Part shown: in pieces, positions 16,317-25,878 of the stretch
How positions within the stretch are numbered: the stretch's first letter is position 1
How the letters are laid out: every line of letters begins with the position of its first letter
Source of the DNA: Myxococcales bacterium
GTDB taxonomy: Bacteria; Myxococcota_A; Bradymonadia; UBA7976; UBA1532
Direction: 5' to 3'
DNA: 64,000 nt
NCBI GenBank assembly: GCA_020633555.1
Contig: JACKDL010000015.1
Coordinates: 62,001 to 126,000, forward strand
The notes under the pieces: model-generated
What the model was told of the DNA's origin: nothing
The model's input: the letters and a program-made list of their open reading frames with translations, nothing else
Database searches by the model: none
Translations under genes and position numbers: made by a program

Positions 16317-19130
16317 TCAATCCGCGAAGCAGTCGAAGGTGAACCCGTTGCCGTCATGGACCTCCAGGCCCAGGGTCTGATCCCCCTCCAACACGATGGG
16401 CGCGGTCACCTCGGCCCCCTCCGGGACCGCGTCCAGCCGGGTGATCTTGTAGCGGTAGGGCCACGTCAACGACGTGCTGTCCACGAAGGGCCGCACGTCC
16501 TCCAGCTCGAAGGGCGGCGTGGGGATGGCCAGCACGTACACGTTGGCGGCGGGCCCTTCGGGCACCTGGATGACGACCTCGTCCACGAACCGGCCCGGGA
16601 TCTTGTAGTACTGCGGCCGCGGCCGCTGGGCCTGGCCCTCGGTGCCGGCCTGGGCCACCACGATCCGCGAGGCGAAGAAGCGCGGGTCGTCCCGGCACAC
16701 CGTGCGCAGGCCGACGTGGTAGCCCGTGTCGGGGAACAGGGTGTCGGGCACATCAAACGACAAGCTGATGGCGTAGATGGCCCCGCCCGGCGCCCCCGCA
16801 ATGCGGATCGTGTTGGATGCGAAGCCGCCGGGCAGCCGGTCCAGCGGCGCGAACACCCACGCGCCGTCGGTGCCGGCCGTGGGCAGGTCCACATGGGTCT
16901 TCAGCCCGTCCACCGTGCAGTCGGGCCCGCTGTTCTCGGTGCACCAGCGGGCGATGTCCTGGAAGGGCTCCTGCTCGATGGCGTGCAGGAAGTGCCCGAT
17001 CTGCGGCCAGTCCCAGGTGGCCGTGTGGGCCACGAAGTTGCCGTACAGCTCCCCCAGATCCAGCCCCTCCTGAGCGAGGTAGAACCGCGCCCACTGCAGC
17101 ACCGAGCCGGGGGTCAGATCCGAGTCGCCCGCGATGCGGCCCACCAGGTAGGGCTTGCCGGCGAAGTGGCTCACGAAGGTCCACCAGAGCCCCATGCCGT
17201 AGAAGCGCGCGCCCAGGCCCTGGTCGCCGATGTTGCGGGCCTGATAGGGCTGGGGCGACTTGAACACATGCCGCTCCAGGGCGGCGTCCCAGCGCCCCTC
17301 GAAGGCCAACGGGATGCTGGGGTAGTAGGTCAGCCCCTGCAGCATCCAGGGTGCGGTGCCCGTCAACACATACTGCGCCATCACCTCGGCGAAGGCCTCG
17401 CCGGCGATGCCCCGGAGGTAGTGGTGCACCTTGTCGTAGGTGCGCATGAGCGTGAAGTGGGTGGTGTGGCCGTGCTCGTGCACGGGGCGGGTCCAGCTCT
17501 GGTAACGGTCGGGATCGTGGGCGTCCCAGCGGGTCCAGCCGCCCCGCTGGGCCACCTTGCGGTGATCGGCCGAGGTGGGCTCCTCGGGCCAGTCCTCGGG
17601 CAGCCAGTTGATGGCCTGGATCAGATCGGTGACGTGCCGACAGGGGTTGTCGCCGTTGGCCTGCTCGCCGCAGCCCGCGCCCTGGCAGGTGTTCTCGGGG
17701 TAGGCGCGGTAGCTGTTCAGCGAGCCCGCGGGCTCGAGCGCGCGGTTGTCGACGAAGGGGATGAAGTCGAGCTCGAAGTACATCTGCTCGTGCCAGCGAT
17801 CCCAGAAGCCCACCATGCGCTTCAGCGCCTCGCGGTCCGCCGTGCTGGGCTGGGGCAGGTGCTCGCCCTCGGGCATGCGCAGGGTGACGTACACGCCGCT
17901 CGAGAAGTCCCCCGCGGCGTGGTGGGGCACGACGCGCGAGCCGCCCATGCCCCACGAGTAGCGCTCGTTGGACTCGGGGTAGCCGGCAGGGATGGGGTAG
18001 GCCCCGGCGGGGCCGCAGCGCTTGCCGATCTCGGCGAGCTGCGCCGGCGTCAGCGGCCGGTCGTACACGCGCACATCCCACAGCTTCACGCTGGCCGGCC
18101 CCAAGCCCAGCAGCCGCTCGGGCTCGGCCTGCAGCGCGGCCTGCACCGCGGCCCGATCCAGCCCGGGGATGGGGGTCGCGACCTCACCCAGCCAGACGGT
18201 GGCCTCGCCCTCCAGCGGCACCACCAGCGCCAGCGCGTTGCACTGATAGTCCTTCGCGCCCCCGGTCACCGGATCCTCGCCGCCGATCCGCTGGACGCCA
18301 TCGCCCACCTCGGCCTGGACCTGATCGGCGTCCAGCACGACGCGCACGCCCAGCCCCTCCAGCAGCACGCCCGACATGGCCGCCGGGCTGTCCCAGACGG
18401 GCATGAACTTCAGGGTCACGGTCAGCCCGCCCGCCAACTCCACGGGGGCCAGCGCGCGCACGTTCAGCCGGCGCACGGTGAAGTCTGTCCGGCTGGTGAA
18501 GTTCTGCAGCGACTCGTGAACGATCGGCTCCAGGGCCTGCTCGACCGCATAGCGGTCTGCCCGGCCCCCGAAGGCCGACGTGCGCGGGGCGAGGTTGCGG
18601 GGGGTGACGCTCAGCGGCAGGAACAGCTCGAGGGCGTCGTCCAACGCCTCCTCGCCGTGGAAGTCCACCGCGGCGCAGGCGCACTCGCCGCTGTCCAGGC
18701 AGCGGGTCACCGGATCGGCGCGGCACAGCCCGTCGTCCTTGATGGTCCGCAGCCAGCCGCAGCCCGGCGTGGTGGCGCAGAGGTGGTGCTCGGTCAGCCC
18801 GTCACACGGCGACGCGGGGAACCGGCCGGGCACCGCCTCGGGGCGCGCGTACTCCAGGAAGCGCGGCGAGCTCTCGGGCTCCACCACGGGCGCCGCGTCG
18901 CGGGCCGGCGCGGCATCGACAGCAGCGTCGAGCTCGGGCAGGCGGGCATCCCGGGGGTGCCCTTGATCGTCGCGCCCAGGCCCGGCGTCTGCCGGCTGGC
19001 CCTGGTCCTGGGTCACCGTGGCGTCCGACGGCTCGATGTCCCCGGCCGCGCCGTCGTCGGCGCAGCCGGCGAACGCACCCGCAACGGCGGCCACCACCGC
19101 CCACAGCCACCCGACAGTCGGCGTCCGCAT
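16317..19130 (-). CDS. large lipoprotein with LamG-like and HEHGH metalloprotease-like domains
   Basis: A 937-residue lipoprotein, signal ending AFAGC, then an Asp-rich linker (about 20-95). A Cys-rich knot follows (CDGLTEHHLCATTPGC), then a LamG/concanavalin-like domain ending VKLWDVRVYDRPLTPAQLAEI. The central region carries HEHGH at residues 551-555 with GEAFAEVMAQY about 25 residues later, the pattern of a gluzincin zinc protease (two His plus Glu). The C-terminal third resembles a beta-sandwich. It probably acts at the cell surface on a protein or glycoprotein. The start at 19130 puts the signal peptide first; an upstream ATG would bury it. Confidence 0.7.
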   Translation of the reverse strand: MRTPTVGWLWAVVAAVAGAFAGCADDGAAGDIEPSDATVTQDQGQPADAGPGRDDQGHPRDARLPELDAAVDAAPARDAAPVVEPESSPRFLEYARPEAVPGRFPASPCDGLTEHHLCATTPGCGWLRTIKDDGLCRADPVTRCLDSGECACAAVDFHGEEALDDALELFLPLSVTPRNLAPRTSAFGGRADRYAVEQALEPIVHESLQNFTSRTDFTVRRLNVRALAPVELAGGLTVTLKFMPVWDSPAAMSGVLLEGLGVRVVLDADQVQAEVGDGVQRIGGEDPVTGGAKDYQCNALALVVPLEGEATVWLGEVATPIPGLDRAAVQAALQAEPERLLGLGPASVKLWDVRVYDRPLTPAQLAEIGKRCGPAGAYPIPAGYPESNERYSWGMGGSRVVPHHAAGDFSSGVYVTLRMPEGEHLPQPSTADREALKRMVGFWDRWHEQMYFELDFIPFVDNRALEPAGSLNSYRAYPENTCQGAGCGEQANGDNPCRHVTDLIQAINWLPEDWPEEPTSADHRKVAQRGGWTRWDAHDPDRYQSWTRPVHEHGHTTHFTLMRTYDKVHHYLRGIAGEAFAEVMAQYVLTGTAPWMLQGLTYYPSIPLAFEGRWDAALERHVFKSPQPYQARNIGDQGLGARFYGMGLWWTFVSHFAGKPYLVGRIAGDSDLTPGSVLQWARFYLAQEGLDLGELYGNFVAHTATWDWPQIGHFLHAIEQEPFQDIARWCTENSGPDCTVDGLKTHVDLPTAGTDGAWVFAPLDRLPGGFASNTIRIAGAPGGAIYAISLSFDVPDTLFPDTGYHVGLRTVCRDDPRFFASRIVVAQAGTEGQAQRPRPQYYKIPGRFVDEVVIQVPEGPAANVYVLAIPTPPFELEDVRPFVDSTSLTWPYRYKITRLDAVPEGAEVTAPIVLEGDQTLGLEVHDGNGFTFDCFAD

Positions 19131-19358
19131 CCCATCCCCCACGCTGGCGTGGGCCGACCGTAGCATGTGCGCGGGACCAGGGGGTTGACGCAGGGCCGCG
19201 ACCGGAACGCCCTTCTCGGCACCCACGCCGCCCAGCGCGAGCGCCAGTTCCCGTCGACCGTGCTAAACACGATGGCGGATTTCCGCTGCGGACCGCCCGC
19301 GCCGCTGTCGCGTCTACCTCTGAACCCACTGCCTCTTCGGCAAGACAAGGATCTGCCC

Positions 19359-19937
19359 ATGGCCCTCGAATCCGTCCATGAGCCCCCAGCGCTCGACCGC
19401 CCGGGTGGGGGATCCGGCCGATGGCGCGCTCGCCAACCTCCCCTTCCTGCGCCTTGGCGCCCGCTGTTGACCTTGGCCATCGCCCTGTGTGCGGTGGCCG
19501 CGACAGGCTGTGACGACGGCGGTGGCGTGCCCGCCGACGCGTCGGTGGCCGACGGGGCCCCCCCCGATGGCCGGGCGCCTGACGGGCGGGCCCCGGATGA
19601 GGGGCTGGTGGACGCGGCCCCGCCCGACCAGGGCGTCCAGGACATGGCCGCGCCCGGCGACATGGCCGCGCCCGGCGACATGGCCGCGCCCGACGACGGC
19701 GCCGACGATATGGCTACGCCGGATCAGGGGCCCGAGGACATGCAGGTGCCGGACGCCGGCCCCGCCCCCGCCGTGCCGCCGGCCGTGGTGGCGGGCGGCG
19801 GCACCGTCGGCTCGGCCCGCTACGTGCTGCGACTCTCGGTCGGCGGGCCCACCGCCACCGCCACCATCCAATCCGATCGTCTGCGCGCCCGCCTGGGCGT
19901 CGCGCTGCCCCAGAACGCCCAGGAGAACGACCGATGA
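19359..19937 (+). CDS. lipoprotein with Asp-Met repeat linker
   Basis: A 192-residue predicted lipoprotein with an unusually long N-terminal stretch before the hydrophobic core LLTLAIALCAVAATGC. The mature part begins DDGGGVPADAS and has a repeated acidic linker: DMAAPG, DMAAPG, DMAAPD, then DMATPD and DMQVPD. Only about 50 residues of ordered protein follow. The start chosen has AAGGA upstream. It ends in a 4-bp ATGA overlap with the S74 repeat protein, so it may anchor or escort that protein. Confidence 0.6.
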   Translation: MALESVHEPPALDRPGGGSGRWRARQPPLPAPWRPLLTLAIALCAVAATGCDDGGGVPADASVADGAPPDGRAPDGRAPDEGLVDAAPPDQGVQDMAAPGDMAAPGDMAAPDDGADDMATPDQGPEDMQVPDAGPAPAVPPAVVAGGGTVGSARYVLRLSVGGPTATATIQSDRLRARLGVALPQNAQENDR

Positions 19938-22888
19938 ACCCCATGATCCGCCGAAGCCTGGGCGCCGCTCTGGCCGCTGCCCTCACCTTTGCCGGCGGCG
20001 CAACCGCCGCCCCGTCCCGCATGCCCGTGCAGGGCGTGCTCACCACCGTCGAGGGCGCCCCCATCGCGGGCGAGCTGCCCGTGCGGTTCGCCCTGTACGC
20101 CGCCGCCGAAGGCGGCGTGGCGCTGTGGGAGGAGGTGCAGACCGTCGCCTTCGAGAGCGGCTTCTTCACGGCGGCCCTGGGCGCGGTGGAGCCCCTCGAT
20201 CCGGCGCTCATCGCCGACAGCGACACCTTGTGGCTGGGCATCGCCGTCGATGACGACGCCGAGATGGACCGCCTGGAGCTGGGCACCACGCCCTTCGCGG
20301 CGTTCGCCGTGTTCGCCGGCGACGCCGATCGCCTGGGCGGCCGGGATGCCGAGAGCTTCGCGGCCTCCGATCACCGCCACGGCTGGGAGGCCCTGGACGG
20401 CGTGCCCGCAGACCTCGCCGACGGCGACGACGACACCACCTACCAGGCCATCCCAGGCGGCGGTCTCGAGCTGACCGAGGGCGGCTTCGCGTTGCTCTCG
20501 GGCTGCGACGAGGGCGCCATCTTGCGCCAGCAGGGCGGGGCGTGGGCCTGCGCCATCGACGCCAGTGGCGCGAGCATCGCCGCGATGGCCCTGGAAGGCA
20601 CCGTGCTCGGCATCACCGAAGGCGAGGCCACCTGGTCCGTGGATCTGGCGCCGCTGGCCAGCGACGTGGACCCCACCAACGAGCTGCTGGCCGGCTTCGC
20701 CCTGGACGGGACCACCTTGCAGATCACCGACGCGGGCGGGACCTACACCGTGGACCTCGCGGACCTGGTGGACGACGGGGACGCCGATCCGCGCAATGAG
20801 ACCAACACGGAGCTCTCGTTCGAGGGGACGACGCTGGCGCTCACGGACGCCGCAGGCACCCTGGAGGTGGACCTGGCGGCCCTGGGCGACGACGCCGACG
20901 CCGACCCCCTGAACGAGACGAACAGCGAGCTCACCTTCGACGGCGCCAACCTGACGCTCACTGACGTGGCCGGGGCTCTGACTGTCGATCTGTCGACGCT
21001 GGGCAACGACGCCGACGCCGATCCCGCCAACGAGACCAACACCGCCCTGGCCTTCGACGGCGCCACCCTCACCCTCACCGACGCCGCCGGCGCCCTCACC
21101 GCCGATCTGTCGGCCCTGGGCGACGACGCCGACGCCGATCCCGCCAACGAGACCAACACCGCCCTGGCCTTCGACGGCGCCACCCTCACCCTCACTGACG
21201 CCGCCGGCGCCCTCACCGCCGATCTGTCGGCCCTGGGCGACGACGCCGACGCCGATCCCGCCAACGAGACCAACACCGCCCTGGCCTTCGACGGCGCCAC
21301 CCTCACCCTCACCGACGCCGCCGGCGCCCTCACCGCCGATCTGTCGGCCCTGGGCGACGACGCCGACGCCGATCCCGCCAACGAGACCAACACCGCCCTG
21401 AGCTTCAACGGCGCCATCCTCACCCTCACCGACGCCGCCGGCGCCCTCACCGCCGATCTGTCGGCCCTGGGCGACGACGCCGACGCCGATCCCGCCAACG
21501 AGACCAACACCGCCCTGGCCTTCGACGGCGCCACCCTCACCCTCACCGACGCCGCTGGCGCCCTCACCGCCGATCTGTCGGCCCTGGGCGACGACGCCGA
21601 CGCCGACGCGCTCAACGAGACCAACGTCGCCCTGGCCTTCGACGGCTCGACGCTGACGCTGACCGACGCCGGTGGGGATCTGACCGCCGATCTGTCGGCG
21701 CTGACGCAGACCCTCAGCCTGAACGACAGCGAGCTGTCCATCAGCGGTGGCAACACGGTGGATCTGGGCGACCTGCAGGACGACCTGGGCAGCCACACCG
21801 CCACCCAGAACATCAACCTCAGCGGCTTCTGGCTGTCGAACGGCGGGGCCGATGCCGGCCTGTACGTGGACGGGTCGGGCAACGTGGGCCTGGGCACGTC
21901 CAGCCCGCTGCACGCCCTGGACGTGGACGGCGACGCGCGGGTGGAGCAGTCGATCATCGCGAACGCCACGAGCACCCGCAACTCGACCATCGACGCCGGG
22001 AACACCAGCGTGAACCAGGTCTACCTGCCCAACGCCAACACCCGCATCTGGCAGTCCTTCACCGCCAACTCCACCGGGCTCATCGTGCAGATCCAGGTGC
22101 ACCTGGACTCCGCCGCCATCACTGGCGGTGTGTTGCAGATCTACGAGGGGCAGGGCAGCGGCGGCACCCTGCTGCTGGAGCAGGACTTCGTCGATGAGAA
22201 CAACGGCCGGCGCACCATCGTTCTGGACAGCCCCCTCGGGATCACCGCGGGCACCCAGTACACGATCCAGCTCACGAACACGGCGGGCGGCTGGCGCTGG
22301 CGGTTCAACAACACCGACGTCTACGACGGTGGCCGGGCCTCCACCAACGCCAGCTACGACATGGACTTCCGCGTCTATGTCACCGCCGATCCGGTGCTGG
22401 TGGGCGTGGACGACGCCGGCAGCATCTCGGTGGCCGACGGCGCCATCACGGTGGACGTGAACGGCCAGGTGGGCATCGGCACCTCGGCCCCCGCCTACGC
22501 CCTGCAGGTGGGCGAGGCCGGCGACGGCAGCGAGGCGCGGTCGAACGGCTGGAACGTGTTCAGCGACCGCCGCCTGAAGACCGACATCAAGCGCCTGGAC
22601 GACCCCCTGGAGCGCCTGGCGGCCATCCACGGCTACACCTACTACTGGAAGGACGGCAAGGCGCACGGCCGCGAGGTGGGCGTCATCGCCCAGGAGGTCG
22701 AGGCCGTGCTGCCCGAGGTGGTCACCATCGATGCCAACGGCTACCGCGCCGTGGACTACGGCAAGCTCACCCCGCTGCTCATCGAGTCGCTGAAGGCCCA
22801 GCAGCAGCAGATCGAGGCGCAGCAGGAGGCGCTCGACGCCCTGCGCCGGGAGAACGCCGAGATCCGCGCCGCGCTGGGCCTGCGCTGA
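19934..22888 (+). CDS. repeat-rich surface fibre with C-terminal S74 intramolecular chaperone
   Basis: A 984-residue exported protein. The signal peptide ends GATAAP; a conserved N-terminal domain follows (about 30-210). Ten tandem 39-residue beta-repeats fill about residues 225-614. A carbohydrate-binding-like beta-sandwich comes next (near QSFTANSTGLIVQIQV). The C-terminus is a peptidase S74 chaperone: SDRRLKTDI (Ser877, Lys882), GVIAQEVEAVLPEVV and a coiled coil to the end. S74 domains are known from phage tail fibres, where they drive trimerisation and cut themselves off. No phage genes are nearby, so a host surface fibre is the better reading. Confidence 0.75.
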   Translation: MNPMIRRSLGAALAAALTFAGGATAAPSRMPVQGVLTTVEGAPIAGELPVRFALYAAAEGGVALWEEVQTVAFESGFFTAALGAVEPLDPALIADSDTLWLGIAVDDDAEMDRLELGTTPFAAFAVFAGDADRLGGRDAESFAASDHRHGWEALDGVPADLADGDDDTTYQAIPGGGLELTEGGFALLSGCDEGAILRQQGGAWACAIDASGASIAAMALEGTVLGITEGEATWSVDLAPLASDVDPTNELLAGFALDGTTLQITDAGGTYTVDLADLVDDGDADPRNETNTELSFEGTTLALTDAAGTLEVDLAALGDDADADPLNETNSELTFDGANLTLTDVAGALTVDLSTLGNDADADPANETNTALAFDGATLTLTDAAGALTADLSALGDDADADPANETNTALAFDGATLTLTDAAGALTADLSALGDDADADPANETNTALAFDGATLTLTDAAGALTADLSALGDDADADPANETNTALSFNGAILTLTDAAGALTADLSALGDDADADPANETNTALAFDGATLTLTDAAGALTADLSALGDDADADALNETNVALAFDGSTLTLTDAGGDLTADLSALTQTLSLNDSELSISGGNTVDLGDLQDDLGSHTATQNINLSGFWLSNGGADAGLYVDGSGNVGLGTSSPLHALDVDGDARVEQSIIANATSTRNSTIDAGNTSVNQVYLPNANTRIWQSFTANSTGLIVQIQVHLDSAAITGGVLQIYEGQGSGGTLLLEQDFVDENNGRRTIVLDSPLGITAGTQYTIQLTNTAGGWRWRFNNTDVYDGGRASTNASYDMDFRVYVTADPVLVGVDDAGSISVADGAITVDVNGQVGIGTSAPAYALQVGEAGDGSEARSNGWNVFSDRRLKTDIKRLDDPLERLAAIHGYTYYWKDGKAHGREVGVIAQEVEAVLPEVVTIDANGYRAVDYGKLTPLLIESLKAQQQQIEAQQEALDALRRENAEIRAALGLR
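20606..21775 (+). repeat. ten 117-bp tandem coding repeats
   Basis: Exact period of 117 bp (39 codons): the same in-repeat motif GATCCCGCCAACGAG recurs at 21020, 21137, 21254, 21371 and 21488. Units 5-8 (about 21074-21541) are nearly identical at DNA level; the outer units are diverged. This points to recent unequal recombination or slippage in the middle of the array. Confidence 0.9.
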
Positions 22889-22894
22889 GCCCCT

Positions 22895-22920
22895 GCCCGG
22901 GCGCCTTGTGGCGCTCGGGC
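22895..22920 (+). terminator. strong hairpin after the S74 gene
   Basis: An 11-bp stem, GCCCGGGCGCC with GGCGCTCGGGC (one mismatch), closed by a TTGT loop, seven bases after the stop. Probable intrinsic terminator separating this gene from the next one. Confidence 0.6.
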
Positions 22921-22961
22921 TGGCCTTGCACACTCGGGCCTCCACCCCCCCGGAGGCCGCC

Positions 22962-23447
22962 ATGCGCATCCTCATCCTGCTGTGCCTGCTCGCCTTGGCG
23001 TCGTCCGCACAGGCCCTGATGCCCCCCCACGCCGACCAGGTCAGCCCGGGCGACGGTGCGGTGCTCACCGGCCGCACGCTCAGCCTGTCGGGCTACACGC
23101 TGGGCAGCCTGGACGACGTGGTGAAGATCACCGATGACCAAGGCGAGGCGGTGCCCTTCCTCGCCCGCACGGACTGCCAGTGGGTAGGCAAGGGCACCGC
23201 GCCCGGCGCGCGGCAGCAGCGCTGCCACGGGATCATCACGCTGACCGGCGCCTTGAAGCCCGGCCAGACGATCCAGCTCACGCTCTTCCGCGACACCTAC
23301 CGCTACACCGTCAGCGCCGACGGCGTGCCCGACTTCGACCCGACGGCGCCCACCCCCCGCCCGGGGCCGCCGCGCCCCATCTTCGCCCCCCGGCCACCGT
23401 CGGCGCCCGCGAGCGCGGCACCCTCCATCGCGCCCGAAGGCCCCTGA
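22962..23447 (+). CDS. secreted protein of unknown function, Pro-rich tail
   Basis: A 161-residue protein with a signal peptide ending SSAQA and a CGGAGG ribosome site. The mature domain (about 20-120) begins PPHADQVSPGDGAVL and resembles a small Ig-like/CopC-type beta-sandwich, with two Cys (TDCQWVG, QQRCHG) able to form a disulfide. The last 45 residues are Pro/Ala-rich and probably disordered. It lies 21 bp before the AraC regulator gene, probably in the same transcript. Confidence 0.55.
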   Translation: MRILILLCLLALASSAQALMPPHADQVSPGDGAVLTGRTLSLSGYTLGSLDDVVKITDDQGEAVPFLARTDCQWVGKGTAPGARQQRCHGIITLTGALKPGQTIQLTLFRDTYRYTVSADGVPDFDPTAPTPRPGPPRPIFAPRPPSAPASAAPSIAPEGP

Positions 23448-23468
23448 GCTACAGCCGCCCGGAGCGCC

Positions 23469-24704
23469 ATGACCGATCTGCTGAACACGCTGGTGTTGCT
23501 GGGCGCCTTCCAGGGCTTCGGCCTGGCCCTGGCCCTGACGCGCCGGCGGGTGGATCACCTGGCCAGCCGGGTGCTGGGTGCCTTGGTGGGCGCCGTGTCG
23601 CTCATGCTGCTGCTGGCCTTCGCGGAGGCCCGCTGGGCCTTGCAGGGGCACCCCGGCCTGATCGCGGTGGGCAGCCCGCTGCCGTACCTGTTCAACCCGC
23701 TGCTGTGCCTGTACGTGCTGGCGCTCACGCGGCCCATCGAGCGCTTCGACCCGCGCTGGCTCGTGCACGCCCTGCCGTTCCTGGCGTACCTGGCCTACAT
23801 GACCCAGGCCTTCTACTCGCAGCCCGCCGATCGGAAGCTGGCGCTGATGGACGCCCACCTGCGGGGCGACATCCAACCGGGCATGCACGCCTTCCTGGTG
23901 CTGCAGGTGTTGCAGGCCGTGGGCTACCTGTCCGTGGCCCTGGTGGCGCTGCGGCGCCACGCGCGGCGCATGGCCGGCTACTACAGCGAGCTCAGCCACA
24001 TCGATCTGCGCTGGCTGATGGCCGTCGTGGCGGTCAACGCCTTCACCTGGGGCGTGGTGGCGCTGCAGTACGCGGCGGCGATCCTCACCGACGTGCGCGG
24101 GAACACCGCCGAGCCGCTGGTGCAGCTCCTGTCGGCGGGCTTCGTCTTCCTCATCGGCTACCTGTTCCTGTGGCAGCCCGAGCTGATGCCCAAGGCGCGG
24201 GCGGCGCACGCCGCGGAGGCGCCCAGGGGGCCGACGACCGTGGGGGCGCCAGCGCCTCACGTGCGACCCCCCGGCGAGGCGCAGCCGGCGGTCGAGGTCG
24301 TCAAGGATCCGGCGCCCGCGCCCCGCTACGAGCGCAACCGGCTGGACACCGACGAGGCCGCTGAGCTGGTCGCGGGGCTTCAGCGCTTGATGGAAGTGGA
24401 CGAGCGTTTCCGCGACGCCGCCCTGACCCTGCAAGATCTGGCCGACGCGCTGCCCGTCAGCGCCCACAGCCTCAGCCAGGTGCTCAACGTGCACATCGGC
24501 TGCACCTTCCACGCCTTCGTCAACGGCCACCGCGCCGAAGCCTTGAAGCGGGCCCTGGCCGATCCCGCGCAGGCCGAGCGCACCATCCTGGACCTGGCCT
24601 TCGAGGCCGGCTTCGGTTCGAAGTCGACCCTGAACAGCGCCTTCAAGCGGCACGTGGGGGTCACACCCAGCCAGTACCGACGCCAGGCGCTGGCCGGCCC
24701 CTGA
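23469..24704 (+). CDS. membrane-embedded AraC-family transcriptional regulator
   Basis: A 411-residue protein. The N-terminal half (about 1-225) has six or seven membrane helices (LLGAFQGFGLALAL, LGALVGAVSLMLLLAFAE, FLIGYLFLW). A charged linker follows. The last 110 residues are an AraC/XylS DNA-binding domain with LTLQDLADALPVSAHSLSQV as the first helix-turn-helix and FGSKSTLNSAFKRHVGVTPS as the second. Regulators of this build sense a signal at the membrane and bind DNA directly. The targets are unknown; the hydrolase gene just downstream is a reasonable guess. Confidence 0.8.
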   Translation: MTDLLNTLVLLGAFQGFGLALALTRRRVDHLASRVLGALVGAVSLMLLLAFAEARWALQGHPGLIAVGSPLPYLFNPLLCLYVLALTRPIERFDPRWLVHALPFLAYLAYMTQAFYSQPADRKLALMDAHLRGDIQPGMHAFLVLQVLQAVGYLSVALVALRRHARRMAGYYSELSHIDLRWLMAVVAVNAFTWGVVALQYAAAILTDVRGNTAEPLVQLLSAGFVFLIGYLFLWQPELMPKARAAHAAEAPRGPTTVGAPAPHVRPPGEAQPAVEVVKDPAPAPRYERNRLDTDEAAELVAGLQRLMEVDERFRDAALTLQDLADALPVSAHSLSQVLNVHIGCTFHAFVNGHRAEALKRALADPAQAERTILDLAFEAGFGSKSTLNSAFKRHVGVTPSQYRRQALAGP

Positions 24705-24876
24705 CGCGCCCCGCTTGTCGAAAAACGCAGCAATTCAAAGCAGCTAAGAAACTCGGACGCCGGCCCACCGCGGCCGGACGGCCGATCTCATGGGCGCGGG
24801 CGCAGGCCCCAGCGAGGGGCGCGAAGGTGGGCGGCGACGCGGGGTTCTTCCCGCCCAACTGCCCCCGGAGGCCTCG

Positions 24877-25878
24877 ATGCACACCCGCCTGTTCCCCCTG
24901 GCCGCGACCCTTGGCGTCGCTCTGCTGGCCGGCTGCCTGGACCCGAGCCAGGCCGGCCACCTGGTGCCCAAGACCGTCGACCAGGATCCCGCCCTCCCCC
25001 AGGTGGCCTTCAACGGCTCGCGCTTCCACTTCCAGGCCTTCGGCCCCACCGACGCGCCGGTGATCATCATGCTCCACGGCGGCCCTGGATCAGATCACCG
25101 AGGCCTGCTGCGCCTCCGACAGGCCGTTGACGGTCGACGCCTCGAAGACCGCTGGCGGGTCGTCTACTGGGACCAGCGCGGGGCGGGCCTGAGCCAGCGT
25201 CACGACGCGGCCGAGCTGACCATGGCCCGCTACGACGCCGATCTGGACTGGCTGGTGGACCACGTGTCGCCCGGCCGCCCCGTGTGGCTCGTCGGCCATA
25301 GCTGGGGCGGCATGTACGCCACCGCCTACCTGTCGAACCACCCCGAGAAGGTGGCGGGCGCCGTCCTGTTGGAGCCCGGACCCCTCACGGGCGCGCTGTT
25401 CGAGGAGGTCCGCGACGGGATCGTGAACCTGGATGTGTTCGCCGAGTGGCTCAACGACTACACGTGGGCCACGCGGATCCTGAGCCCCGACGACCACGCC
25501 CGCGCCGACTTCCTGCAGCTGACGGCGCTGCTGTCGCCCGACGCCCAGCCCGGCTTCGGCGGCCGCCCCGACGACGACACGGTGTACTGGCGCTTCGGCG
25601 TGGTCGCCAACCAGGCGATCCAGGCCGACGGCATGGCGGGTGGCAAGGGTGTCTGGGACTTCACCACCGGGCTGGCGCAGACCCAAGCCCCGGTGCGCCT
25701 GGTGGCGAGCAGCCGCAACGAGGTGATCGGCGAGGCCTTTCAGCGCCGGCAGCTCGGCTTCTTCTCGAACGCCGACCTCGTGGTCATCGACGACAGCGGC
25801 CACGAGTTCCCGCAGACCCACCCGGCCGCCACGCTGCGCGTGATCTTCGAGCACCTGGACGCGGGAGGCCGCCAGTGA
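24877..25878 (+). CDS. alpha/beta-hydrolase lipoprotein (proline iminopeptidase-like)
   Basis: A 333-residue lipoprotein (signal ending LLAGC, Cys20). It has the alpha/beta-hydrolase core: oxyanion segment HGGPGSD (67-73), YWDQRGAGLS as found in prolyl aminopeptidases, nucleophile elbow GHSWGG with Ser142, and DDSGHEFPQ supplying the catalytic His near the end. The substrate is likely a peptide or ester; the proline iminopeptidase link rests on the HGGPG and DQRG motifs. The ATG at 24877 has CCGGAGG upstream. An AT-rich stretch at about 24718-24755 may carry its promoter. The stop overlaps a GTG belonging to the next gene. Confidence 0.8.
   Translation: MHTRLFPLAATLGVALLAGCLDPSQAGHLVPKTVDQDPALPQVAFNGSRFHFQAFGPTDAPVIIMLHGGPGSDHRGLLRLRQAVDGRRLEDRWRVVYWDQRGAGLSQRHDAAELTMARYDADLDWLVDHVSPGRPVWLVGHSWGGMYATAYLSNHPEKVAGAVLLEPGPLTGALFEEVRDGIVNLDVFAEWLNDYTWATRILSPDDHARADFLQLTALLSPDAQPGFGGRPDDDTVYWRFGVVANQAIQADGMAGGKGVWDFTTGLAQTQAPVRLVASSRNEVIGEAFQRRQLGFFSNADLVVIDDSGHEFPQTHPAATLRVIFEHLDAGGRQ

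Noticed and set aside
15654..19163. Open frame of 1169 codons antisense to the metalloprotease-like lipoprotein
   Set aside because: High GC leaves the antisense frame open. Its product is low-complexity (His, Gly, Arg, Val) with no domain, while the opposite strand has a signal peptide, HEHGH and LamG motifs.
19820..23077. Open frame of 1085 codons with regular repeats antisense to the S74 protein
   Set aside because: Its repeats are only the reverse complement of the 117-bp coding repeats. The S74 and signal motifs fix the coding strand.
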